From: Actomonas sp051209155
GTDB lineage: Bacteria > Verrucomicrobiota > Verrucomicrobiia > Opitutales > Opitutaceae
DNA: 64,000 nucleotides
Assembly (NCBI GenBank): GCA_051209155.1
Contig: JBPJGB010000001.1
Reading direction: 5' to 3' (one strand)
In this document: positions 43,527 to 51,738 of the stretch, one piece after another
Numbering within the stretch: position 1 is the first letter of the stretch
Layout of the letters: the number at the start of each line of letters is the position of its first letter
Program-made: the position numbers and the translations under genes
Notes under the pieces: model-generated
Database searches by the model: none
Told to the model about the DNA's origin: nothing
Seen by the model: only the letters and a program-made list of their open reading frames with translations

Positions 43527-44810
43527 ATGAAGAGAATCCTGCCACTCCTGCTTTGGGCGTCATTCGCGGTTGCTGCTCCGCCTCCCGGGGGCGTGGCCCG
43601 CACGGGCGAATATCCGAACTTGTTCAAGACCTACCTCGGCAAGACCGATGCTGAGATCCAAGCCAAGCTGGAGGGCGCGTTCGACCAGCTCTTCTATGGC
43701 GATCCCTTCACCGAGCGGATCTATTACACCGACGGTCCGGACACCGCCTATCTGGCGGACGTCGGCAGTCGCGATGTGCGTTCCGAGGGCATTTCCTACG
43801 GCCTGATGATCACGGTGCAGATGGACCGGCAGCAGGAGTTCAACGCGCTGTGGAAGTGGGCGAAGACCCACATGTTCTACACCGAGGGTCCGCTCAGAGG
43901 CTACTTTGCCTGGCACCGCGACTACGACGGCGACATGACCCGTTCGGATGGCTCGCAGATCCGCGGCGCCGGTCCCGCGCCCGATGGCGAAAACTGGATG
44001 GTGATGGCGTTGTTCTTCGCCTCGCACCGCTGGGGCGATGGCGAGGGCATCTTCAACTACAACCGCGAGGCGCAGGACCTCTTGAAGATGATGATTCACA
44101 AGGACGAGGCCTCCGATCGTGGCGGGGTGAAGTCCATGTTTCATCCGGAGCACAAACAGATCCGTTTCGTGCCGGAAGGGCCGGCGTCGGAGTTCACCGA
44201 TCCCTCGTATCACACGCCCCACTACACGGAGTTGTTCGCGCGCTGGGCGGAGGATCCGGCCGACCGCGCCTTCCTCGCCGAAGTCGCGGCGACCAGCCGC
44301 CAACTCTTCCGTTGGGCGGCGCACCCGGAGACCGGCATCATGCCGAACTATTCCAACTTTGACGGCACTCCGCTCGAGCGGTGGGGGCGTGCCTTTGATG
44401 CCGATGCCTGGCGCACGCTGGGTTGGCCGGCGGTCGACTGGTCCTGGTGGGGTGACGATCCCTGGATGGTGGAGCAGTCCAACCGCATCCTCCGTTTCTT
44501 CGCCGCGCAACCGGCGGACAACTGGCCCGACAAGATGAAGCTCGACGGCACCATCGAGCGCCGCAACGGGCTCGCGCCGGGACTTACCGGCATGGCCGCC
44601 ACCGCCGCGCTCGCCGCCGATCCAGAGCTCGGCAAACCGATGGTCGAACGGCTCTGGAACATGGCGCTGCCGACCGATGTGGGCCGTGACACCGACGGCA
44701 CCATGGCCGAAGGCGAACTCCGCAGCCACCGTTACTATGACGGATTGCTGATGATGTTCGGCCTGCTCCACGCGAGCGGCGAGTTCCGCGTCTACGGTCC
44801 GGTGGAGTGA
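43527..44810 (+). CDS. Secreted GH8 enzyme, probable reducing-end xylose-releasing exo-oligoxylanase
   Basis: A 427-residue glycoside hydrolase family 8 protein with a signal peptide (MKRILPLLLWASFAVAA). Putative catalytic residues are E87 (VRSEGISYGLMI) and D293 (DADAWRTLGW), at the positions of acid and base in Rex enzymes of this family. The family has cellulases, chitosanases and xylanases; the neighbouring xylose isomerase and GH67 gene and the overall pattern favour a Rex-type oligoxylanase releasing xylose from the reducing end. The ATG at 43527 precedes the signal peptide; the repeat just upstream could disturb or supply its leader. Confidence 0.88.
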   Translation: MKRILPLLLWASFAVAAPPPGGVARTGEYPNLFKTYLGKTDAEIQAKLEGAFDQLFYGDPFTERIYYTDGPDTAYLADVGSRDVRSEGISYGLMITVQMDRQQEFNALWKWAKTHMFYTEGPLRGYFAWHRDYDGDMTRSDGSQIRGAGPAPDGENWMVMALFFASHRWGDGEGIFNYNREAQDLLKMMIHKDEASDRGGVKSMFHPEHKQIRFVPEGPASEFTDPSYHTPHYTELFARWAEDPADRAFLAEVAATSRQLFRWAAHPETGIMPNYSNFDGTPLERWGRAFDADAWRTLGWPAVDWSWWGDDPWMVEQSNRILRFFAAQPADNWPDKMKLDGTIERRNGLAPGLTGMAATAALAADPELGKPMVERLWNMALPTDVGRDTDGTMAEGELRSHRYYDGLLMMFGLLHASGEFRVYGPVE

Positions 44811-44819
44811 GCGGAGTTA

Positions 44820-45085
44820 TTTCACAGAAGGGAACGAAGAGAACGAAGGTAAGTGCGGCCACCATCTGCGCTCATCTGCGTCATCTGCGGTGAAACCAGT
44901 GCGTTGGAGTGGCTCAGTTTTCCTTCGTTCACTCCTTCGTTTCCTCCGTGTAAAACCACGTCGGAGTGGTGAGGTGAGCGCGGTCTTTTACAGAAGGTAA
45001 CGAAGAGAACGAAGGTTGGTGGGGAGACCATTCTCCGTGCGTCAGCCATCTGTGCTCTTCTGTGTCATCTGTGGTTAAACCTAAA
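44820..45085. repeat. Cluster of dispersed repeats between convergent genes
   Basis: The 290-base gap between GH8 and DUF4412 genes has no coding frame and is packed with repeat pieces: ACGAAGAGAACGAAGG appears twice (around 44835 and 45000), their inverse CCTTCGTT with TGTAAAACC lies at 44930-44955, and ATCTGCG/ATCTGTG tails with GGTTAAAC lie at 44870-44900 and 45045-45080. The copies are in both orientations and can form hairpins. Confidence 0.75.
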
Positions 45086-45102
45086 ACGTGTCAGCGGGCG
45101 AC

Positions 45103-45777
45103 TTACCCGCCGAGGCCCTGCATGAGGCCGCCCATGTTGAAGGGCTTGTAGCCTTCCGGTGCGGCGAAGGCGGAGTCGGGCAAGGACATGGGCTTTACGC
45201 CGGTCACTTCCCAACGCATGCGCTCCTTGCCGCGTTTGTTCAGGGCAACGAGACGCATGGGGAAGAAGTCGCCGCTGATGGCGCTTTCCCAGCCGGCCTT
45301 GGCTTTGCCGCCGCCCTGCATGGGGTTGCCCTGGGGCATGGCCATGAATTGGCCGAGCTGGTCGGTCGCCCAGATTTCCACCGGCCCCTGCGCCTCTTCG
45401 TAAATGTATTTGGTGCAGGTGTAGCCGAGGATTTGGGTCGTCTCGCCCGTGTTCTTCAACTCGCCCGCGCCGGTGGTCTTCGCAGCGGCGGCGTCCATGG
45501 TCGTCTCAAACGGGATCTCCATGTAGGCCTTCATCTGCGGGATGAGGGTGAGAATCTTGCCCTCCTCAAAGTCGACGATGGCGGCGGCTTCGCCCATGCC
45601 CGGCACCGGCATGGTGATGCGCATGTGACCGGCCTTGGTCTGGTAGCTCACGTGATGCGTCTGACCGCCATCGCTCATCGACATCTCGATCTGGCCCTCG
45701 AAGGACGCAGCGGAAACGGAAGCGGTGGTGACGAGCGCGCAGCACGCGGCGGCGAAAGCAGAGCGAATGAAGTGCAT
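45103..45777 (-). CDS. Secreted DUF4412 domain protein
   Basis: A 224-residue protein with a Sec signal peptide (cleavage near residue 23) and one DUF4412 domain: FEGQIEMSMSDG, then MKAYMEIPFE and LGYTCTKYIYEE, the pattern of this family of periplasmic or outer-membrane-associated proteins resembling LolA/LppX-type beta folds. The role is unknown. It lies between the repeat cluster and the chemoreceptor gene on the minus strand, with no obvious link to the xylan operon. Confidence 0.85.
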   Translation of the reverse strand: MHFIRSAFAAACCALVTTASVSAASFEGQIEMSMSDGGQTHHVSYQTKAGHMRITMPVPGMGEAAAIVDFEEGKILTLIPQMKAYMEIPFETTMDAAAAKTTGAGELKNTGETTQILGYTCTKYIYEEAQGPVEIWATDQLGQFMAMPQGNPMQGGGKAKAGWESAISGDFFPMRLVALNKRGKERMRWEVTGVKPMSLPDSAFAAPEGYKPFNMGGLMQGLGG

Positions 45778-45850
45778 ATGATCTGCCTTACGCGAGAGGC
45801 CCAGCGGAGCGCAAGCGCCGCCAGGCGCGGCTTCGCACGTTTACGTAGGT

Positions 45851-47389
45851 TTAGCCGGAGTAGGCCACGCTCGCCGAACGGACCTTCTTGGGCGCTTTGG
45901 CCTTGGGGGTGGGTTTGGGCGGAGGCGGCATGGTTTCACCCCGCACTTGGGGCCCTTCACCGGAGCCGTGCACGATCTGCGTGAGCTCCGCGGTGAGGGC
46001 GTTCATGCCGGCGGCCTCGGCCTTCAAGCCCTCGGCGGCATGGGCGGAGTCCTCGGCGTTGTGCGCGTTCTGCTGGGTGATGCGATCGATGTCGGCGATG
46101 GTGGCGTTGATCCGTTCAATGCCCTCGGCCTGTTCGCGGGTGGCGGTGTTGATCTGATCCACCAGGTGTTGGAGCCGCTCACTGCGACCGGTGACGCCGT
46201 CGAAGGAGGTGGAGGTTTCGGTGACGAGGTTGGAGCCGGCCTGGATCTTGGTGACGGTGTCGTCGATGAGCTTGCCGGTGTTTTGCGCGGCTTGGGCGGC
46301 TCGTTGCGCGAGGGCGCGCACTTCATCGGCCACGACCGCGAAACCGGCTCCGGCCTCCCCGGCGCGGGCGGCTTCGACGGCGGCGTTGAGGGCGAGGATG
46401 TTGGTTTGGAAGGCGATCTCGTCGATGGTCTTCACGACCTTGGAGGTTTCCTCGCTGGAGCGGGAGACCTCCTGCATGGCCTGGGTGAGTTTCTGCATGG
46501 AACCACTGGCTTCGACGGCGATGCGATTGGTTTCCCGCATGAGGGTGTTGGCCTCGGTGGAATGTTCGGCGTTTTGTTTGGTGGTCGAGCTCATGTGCTC
46601 GAGCGCGCCGGTGGTGTGCATGAGGGACTGGGCCTGCTGCGACGATTCATGAGCCAGGCGCACCGCACCGTGGGTGATTTGATCGATGGTGGTGTGGATG
46701 CGACCTGAGCCGGCCTTGAGGTCGGCGATGGAGCGCTCAAGGGGGCCGGTGATGCTGCGCGACAGGCCGACGAAGGTGGCGATGCCGATGAGGCTGAGCA
46801 CGCCGAGGGTGCCGAAAACCACCAGAAACACGGAGCGGAGCTGCGCTTCGACATTGTCCACATAGATACCGGAACCGACGATCCAACCCCAGCGCGGTTC
46901 GAGCTTCACGTAGGAGATCTTGGCGGCGGGTTCCTCCTGGCCGGGTTTGGGCCAGTAGTAGTCGACGAAGCCCTCGCCCTCGGCCTTGGCCACTTTGACC
47001 ATTTCGACGAAGAGGTGCTTGCCGTTGGGGTCGGCATTGGCGGTGAGGTCCTTGCCGTCGAGCTCGGGTTTCACCGGGTGCATGACCATCGTGGGGTGGA
47101 GGTCATTGATCCAAAAATAGTTGTTCCCGTCGTAATGCATGGCCGCGATGAGGCGCTTGGCCTCGGCTTGGGCGGCGTCGCGCGAGAGGGCGCCTTCGGC
47201 CTCGAGTTGGCTGAAGTGCGTGATGATGCCGGCGGCGGCTTCGACGAGGTTGCGCGTCTTGGCCTGTTTCTCCGCGTAGAAGCTTTGCTTGAGCTGCGGA
47301 TACAGCAGGGCGGTGACGATCGAAAACGCGACCATGAGCCCGACGCCGAGGGCGATGATGCGAACGCTGAGTCGAAAACGTTTGAGCAT
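45851..47389 (-). CDS. Methyl-accepting chemotaxis protein with sCache sensor
   Basis: A 512-residue chemoreceptor. A helix at 9-30 anchors it, the periplasmic part (about 35-180) is a single Cache domain with the pattern YFWINDLHPTMVMHP and GWIVGSGIYVDNV, and a second helix lies near 185-207. The cytosolic signalling domain has the hairpin tip core EIAFQTNILALNAAVEAARAGE and methylation helices on both sides. The C-terminus is a proline/lysine-rich tail without a CheR-binding pentapeptide. Cache domains of this type often bind small organic acids; the ligand is unknown. No che genes are adjacent. Confidence 0.95.
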   Translation of the reverse strand: MLKRFRLSVRIIALGVGLMVAFSIVTALLYPQLKQSFYAEKQAKTRNLVEAAAGIITHFSQLEAEGALSRDAAQAEAKRLIAAMHYDGNNYFWINDLHPTMVMHPVKPELDGKDLTANADPNGKHLFVEMVKVAKAEGEGFVDYYWPKPGQEEPAAKISYVKLEPRWGWIVGSGIYVDNVEAQLRSVFLVVFGTLGVLSLIGIATFVGLSRSITGPLERSIADLKAGSGRIHTTIDQITHGAVRLAHESSQQAQSLMHTTGALEHMSSTTKQNAEHSTEANTLMRETNRIAVEASGSMQKLTQAMQEVSRSSEETSKVVKTIDEIAFQTNILALNAAVEAARAGEAGAGFAVVADEVRALAQRAAQAAQNTGKLIDDTVTKIQAGSNLVTETSTSFDGVTGRSERLQHLVDQINTATREQAEGIERINATIADIDRITQQNAHNAEDSAHAAEGLKAEAAGMNALTAELTQIVHGSGEGPQVRGETMPPPPKPTPKAKAPKKVRSASVAYSG

Positions 47390-47598
47390 GGAGACAGAGG
47401 AAGGCTCCCCTCCGGTCGAAACGGAGGGTAAAAAAGAAAGCAGTGCGGGGACGGAGGTCCGCAGGTCTCATCGGCACGGCGGGGCGAACACTTGAGTCGA
47501 CGGGTCCTCGGGTCGGTGGTTCAGGGGCTTACGTCTTGCGTTCAGCCGGGGGGGCTGGCACCCCGTTGGCTCCTGTTTCCGCCGACCTGAAATCCACC

Positions 47599-49092
47599 GT
47601 GTCCGAACTCGCCGCCAGTTCCCTGCCGCTCTTCCACATGGTCGGTTTCACCGGTCACCGATTCGTCGATGACCTGGCGCTGATCCGCGATGCCATCACC
47701 CGGGAGCTCCGGGCTCTGAGTGACCTGAGTGACGGCGATTGGAACGCCATCTCGTCCGCGGCCGAGGGCACCGACCAGCTGTTCGCGCGGGCGGCCCTGC
47801 GGCAGGGCATCACGTGGTCGGCGGTGCTGCCGCTGGATCCGGCGGAGTTTCGCCGCGATTTCACCGAGGCCAAGTGGCGCGAAGTCGAGGCGCTGTTGGC
47901 TGAGGCGCAGGCGGTGCGGGTGATCGACTCCAACGGCACCCGGGACGAGGCTTACATGGACTGCGGGCTGGAGACTGTGAATGCCTGTGACGTGCTCATC
48001 GCGGTGTGGGATGGTAAGGAGGCGCGTGGCCTTGGCGGCACGGCCGACGTGGTGAGCTACGCCGACGAGCTCAAGACGCCGACCATCATCATCGACGCGA
48101 AGACGGGCGCGGCGACGCGGCGGCACTTCGAACGCTTTGCCCAGAGCGATGCGGAATTGGATTTCCTCAACGCGCAGGCGCCGTTGGACGGGCCGCTGGA
48201 CGAGGACCTGGTGACGGCGGGGGTGCCGGAGCAGGTCCAGCGTTTCCAAGCCAAGACCGACGCCGCCGCGACGGCCAATGCGCCCCACTTTCGCCGCCTG
48301 ATCGTATCGACGGTCTTGTTACACGTGATCGCCACCATCGTGGCGGCGGCGGCGCTGGCCTTTCACCTGCACTGGATTGTGCTGCCGTGGTTGAAGCTGG
48401 CGTGTCTGGTCGGCGCGCTGGCGGTGGCGGTGGTGATTCACCACTACCGCGCGCAGCACAACTGGGTGCGCTGCCGCCTGGCGGCGGAGATCGCCCGCGC
48501 GGCGATCGCCACTTGGAATCTGCCGCGGCGCACGCCGCTGTTTGCGGAGCTGGACCTGCCGGAGGTCCGCCAGCTCCTGCGTTCCCTGCACATCTTGAAC
48601 CGACGCTCCGCCGTCGGGCGGGAGACGGACCTCAAGACCTTTCGGGAGCGCTACGGTCGGCGGCGGATTGACGACCAACTCGCCTACTACCGTCGGCAGC
48701 TCGGGCGGGCGCAGCCGCTGCTCAAGCGCCTGCGGCTGGGCTTCAACGCCAGCACGATCGCGGCGATCGCGGCGACCGCGTTTTATGCGATCCATCACAC
48801 CCTGCACCTCGCGCCGCTGCCGGGCATGACCGATGAGATCGTGTTCTATTTCCTGCCCATCGTGCTGCCGGTGATCGCGGCGGCGTTCATGGCTTTCGTC
48901 TCGATCAACGACCTGCACCGCCGCGTGGCGCGCTACCGGGAGATGATCCACACCCTGGAAGCGGCGCGACGCCGGCTGGCGTATTCACAAACCTGGCACA
49001 GCGTGGAACAGGTGGTGCGCCAGACCGAACGCACGCTGCTGCAGGAAGTCCTGGAGTGGCACACCCTGATGAGCCATCTCGAGTCGCACTGA
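47599..49092 (+). CDS. SLOG-domain protein with two membrane helix pairs (SLATT-like)
   Basis: A 497-residue protein from GTG 47599 (an ATG at 47638 is possible). Residues 13-170 form a SLOG/DprA-like Rossmann domain: VGFTGHR, SAAEGTDQLF, DVLIAVWDGK and GGTADVV are in the expected order for nucleotide-ligand binding. Membrane helices lie at about 234-258 and 261-281, a soluble segment follows with HNWVRCRLAAEIAR, and a second helix pair lies at 382-400 and 413-436. SLATT-type 2TM effectors are known from SMODS/SLOG conflict systems; the second half resembles them but is duplicated. Two TIR proteins follow on the opposite strand, converging on it. Confidence 0.75.
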   Translation: MSELAASSLPLFHMVGFTGHRFVDDLALIRDAITRELRALSDLSDGDWNAISSAAEGTDQLFARAALRQGITWSAVLPLDPAEFRRDFTEAKWREVEALLAEAQAVRVIDSNGTRDEAYMDCGLETVNACDVLIAVWDGKEARGLGGTADVVSYADELKTPTIIIDAKTGAATRRHFERFAQSDAELDFLNAQAPLDGPLDEDLVTAGVPEQVQRFQAKTDAAATANAPHFRRLIVSTVLLHVIATIVAAAALAFHLHWIVLPWLKLACLVGALAVAVVIHHYRAQHNWVRCRLAAEIARAAIATWNLPRRTPLFAELDLPEVRQLLRSLHILNRRSAVGRETDLKTFRERYGRRRIDDQLAYYRRQLGRAQPLLKRLRLGFNASTIAAIAATAFYAIHHTLHLAPLPGMTDEIVFYFLPIVLPVIAAAFMAFVSINDLHRRVARYREMIHTLEAARRRLAYSQTWHSVEQVVRQTERTLLQEVLEWHTLMSHLESH

Positions 49093-49104
49093 GGCGCGGG
49101 GCGC

Positions 49105-49180
49105 TGTAGCCGGGGTCGGTGACCCCGGTGGATTGGAAGGCCTGAAACAGACAAGACCGGGGTCAGCGACCCCGGCTTCA
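49105..49180. repeat. Two GGGGTC/GACCCC hairpins between convergent genes
   Basis: CCGGGGTC-GGT-GACCCCGG at 49110-49128 and CCGGGGTC-AGC-GACCCCGG at 49157-49175 are perfect eight-bp hairpins with three-base loops. They fill the gap between the SLOG and first TIR gene and may terminate both transcripts. Confidence 0.8.
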
Positions 49181-49189
49181 GTTTCCCGT

Positions 49190-51565
49190 CTATTCGGCGA
49201 AGAGGCGGTCGAGGATGGCCGGGTCCTGGAGTTGGTCCTGGTGCCGGCCGATGAGGGTTTGAAACTCCGGGGTGTCGTGCAGTTGGTCGAAGGACACGTT
49301 GGCGAGGACCGAGCCGGTGGACTCGGTCGATGGGGTGGAGAGGAGTTGGTTGATCGTGGCGCAGGCTTCGGTGACGGCGCCGGCCTCGGCGTAGGCGAGG
49401 GCGATGAGGTATTCGGCCTGCAGGTAACCCTGGAGGTTGCGGCCGGGGTCGGTGGAGGCCCGAGCGGCCTCGATGGACGTGTGCATCTCGTCGATTTGAC
49501 CGAGTCCGGCGTGCATGAACGCCGAGGAGCTGTGCACGATCCCGGGCACGCGTTGCAGCATCATCTCTGCTTCGGGTCCGGTGGTGAAGCGGCTCAGCAC
49601 GCTGCGAAAGAAGGAGTGGGCGAGGGTTTCGTTGCCGGTGCGCGCGAGGGCGAGTCCGCGGTAGAGCGCCATCTCGATCGGGTTGGGGGCATAGGGATCG
49701 CGGCCCGGTTCGACCGCGGCCATTTCCTGCAGCACGCCAGCGTAGTCCCCGATGGCGAGGTGGTAGCGGCAGCGCATACCGGCGGTGGCAAAGGGGTCGT
49801 TGTCGAGGCGCGCGACGAAGGGCCGGAGGGCTTCGCGGTCGCCGCTCCAGCGCACCTCCATGTCGGTGATGAGGTGGTCGATGGTGAGCGCACTGCCACC
49901 AGCGTCGGCCGCGGAGAGTCGGGGGGCGTGGTGGCGCAGAAAATCGAGCGCGTCGCCGAAGCGGCGGGTGGCGATGAAGGGATCGGTCCAGTAACTAAGT
50001 TGGTCGATCGCGGGGTCGTGCGGCGCGCGCTCGAGCACGCGCAGGGCGGCGACGGACTGGCCGGTCTGGTGGAGGGCGCTGGCAAGTTGGTAGTAGGGCC
50101 AGTTGTTGGCGTAGGGCGCGTCGGCGTCGGCGAGGCGGACGGCATCCTGCAGGTAGGGTAGGCTGAGGCTCGGCTGACCTTCGGTGGTGAGGTAGTAGTT
50201 GCCGAGGTTGCGCTGCGCGGCGACGCTGGTGGGGTTGTTGGCTGCGGCCCGGCGCAAGGAAAGCAGCGTCGATTGGCGCCAGTTGTCGTCGAAGAAGTTG
50301 GCGCGCCCGACGAAGGCGGCGTGACCGAGGAAGGAGCCATGGTCAGTGAGCGCCTGCGGATGGTCGGGCACGATGGCGAGGGTCTCACGCGTCAACTCCA
50401 TCAGTCGTTCGTAGAGCGAGGGGTCGGGCGGGTCGCCGTCGTCGCCCCAGAAGCGAACGCGCAACGCGTCGGCTTCCGCGGTCAGTTTCGCGACGACTTG
50501 GTCGAGCCGGGCCTGACTGGCGGGTGAGGGCGGGCGTTCTTCGCGGAGGTCGCGATAGATGCGGATGGCCATGTCCCAGGCCAACTCCTTGCGGAGGAGA
50601 GCGGCGTTCACGGTGGCGTCGGGCGTGCGGCTGAAGGTCTCCGCGGCGATATGGCGGTTGGTCGCCGCTTCGATGATGCGCAGGGTCACGCGGCGTTCGG
50701 CGCCGTCGAGTTGCAGACTGGTCTCGACCATGAAGTCGGCGTTCGGCGGCGAGGCGGCGGACTGGGCAACAAGTTCAAACGAGCGCAAGCGGTTGAGCTC
50801 GGTCAAAAGTTCCTCCTGCAAGCTCTCGGCGAAGGCCGTGCTTTCCGGCGTGCGAACGATGACCTGCGGCGGCAGGACGGCGAGCGTGCCGATGATGTAG
50901 GGCCGCTCATCGGAGATGGGTGGAGTGGCAAGCGCGGGCGCGAGCGGTGGGGTGGGGGCGTCGTCGCCGCTCCGGTGCAGCAGCGGGAGGCCCACCGCGT
51001 AGTAGAGGCCGGTGCCGACGCCGACGACCACGATGCAGGCCATCAACCACGTGGGGAGCGCGCCCGGTTTGTCGCGGCGGATTCGGGCGGCGCCGGCGGT
51101 GCGCTCCGGCGGGGGAGGTGGTGTGGCCGTGTCGGCTGCCAGCAGCGTGGCGAGGCGTTCGACAAAAGCGGGGGTGGTTTCGCCGCCGGGGAGGTGGGTC
51201 CACTGGCGTTCGCGGAAACGATCGGGCACGCGGGCGGTGGCATCGTCGGTGTCGTCGATGACGATGGGCACCAAGAAGGGCAGGGCGTCATCCATGTCGG
51301 CCATGCGGTCGACGGCGATGCGCCACTCGCGCCGAAAGTAGCCTTCAAGCCGAGCCTCCGTGTTGGCGGACACCACCGGGATGAAGAGGGCACATTCACG
51401 GATCTGTTGTTTGATCTTCCGATCCCAGGCGTCGCCGCCGCCGAGCTCGGCTTCATCGAACCACACCTCGATGTCGGCCGCACGCAAGGCTTCGGCGATG
51501 CGCCGCGCCGCCTCCGCGTCCTGGGACGCGTAGCTGAGAAAAACGGCTGGGGTGGACTCGGGCAT
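49190..51565 (-). CDS. TIR-domain membrane protein with TPR-like periplasmic region
   Basis: A 791-residue protein. Residues 6-145 form a TIR domain (VFLSYASQDAEAARRIA, VWFDEAELGGGDAW) with the putative NADase glutamate E80 in EGYFRREWRIA. A positively charged segment precedes one membrane helix at 172-195, giving N-in topology and a C-terminal region of about 590 residues outside the cytoplasm. That region starts with a TolB-N-like block (IGTLAVLPPQVIV, then LTELNRLRSFELV) and continues as helical TPR-like repeats. TIR domains make cyclic nucleotides from NAD or deplete it; the extracytoplasmic part may sense a signal. It is downstream of the second TIR gene on the same strand. Confidence 0.85.
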   Translation of the reverse strand: MPESTPAVFLSYASQDAEAARRIAEALRAADIEVWFDEAELGGGDAWDRKIKQQIRECALFIPVVSANTEARLEGYFRREWRIAVDRMADMDDALPFLVPIVIDDTDDATARVPDRFRERQWTHLPGGETTPAFVERLATLLAADTATPPPPPERTAGAARIRRDKPGALPTWLMACIVVVGVGTGLYYAVGLPLLHRSGDDAPTPPLAPALATPPISDERPYIIGTLAVLPPQVIVRTPESTAFAESLQEELLTELNRLRSFELVAQSAASPPNADFMVETSLQLDGAERRVTLRIIEAATNRHIAAETFSRTPDATVNAALLRKELAWDMAIRIYRDLREERPPSPASQARLDQVVAKLTAEADALRVRFWGDDGDPPDPSLYERLMELTRETLAIVPDHPQALTDHGSFLGHAAFVGRANFFDDNWRQSTLLSLRRAAANNPTSVAAQRNLGNYYLTTEGQPSLSLPYLQDAVRLADADAPYANNWPYYQLASALHQTGQSVAALRVLERAPHDPAIDQLSYWTDPFIATRRFGDALDFLRHHAPRLSAADAGGSALTIDHLITDMEVRWSGDREALRPFVARLDNDPFATAGMRCRYHLAIGDYAGVLQEMAAVEPGRDPYAPNPIEMALYRGLALARTGNETLAHSFFRSVLSRFTTGPEAEMMLQRVPGIVHSSSAFMHAGLGQIDEMHTSIEAARASTDPGRNLQGYLQAEYLIALAYAEAGAVTEACATINQLLSTPSTESTGSVLANVSFDQLHDTPEFQTLIGRHQDQLQDPAILDRLFAE

Positions 51566-51570
51566 GGGGT

Positions 51571-51666
51571 GGTTTTACAGCAGGAAACGAAGGAAACAAA
51601 GGAAGGTGGAGGAGTTAATCAGTGAATCGGCTTAGTTCTCTTCGTTGCCTTATGTAAGATAAAACC
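51571..51666. repeat. Inverted repeat of ACGAAGG family between TIR genes
   Basis: GGTTTTACAGCAGGAAACGAAGG on the left and CTTCGTTGCCTTATGTAAGATAAAACC on the right are imperfect inverse copies of the repeats at 44820-45085. They occupy most of the 173-base gap between the two TIR genes. Confidence 0.7.
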
Positions 51667-51738
51667 CACTACATCGAGTTCTCCGGCAGCGCCGGAAGGG
51701 GAAGTTAGCGGGAAGGAAGGCAACATGATTGGGCTCGT

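Noticed and set aside
43527..44810. Cellulase annotation for the GH8 gene
   Set aside because: Family 8 includes cellulases, but the context of xylA, GPH carrier and GH67 and the single-domain secreted form favour an oligoxylanase. The cellulase option remains open, with low weight.
49105..49180. Possible CRISPR-like repeats
   Set aside because: Only two hairpin units with a short unequal spacing, no regular spacers, and no cas genes; they match the dispersed hairpin family.
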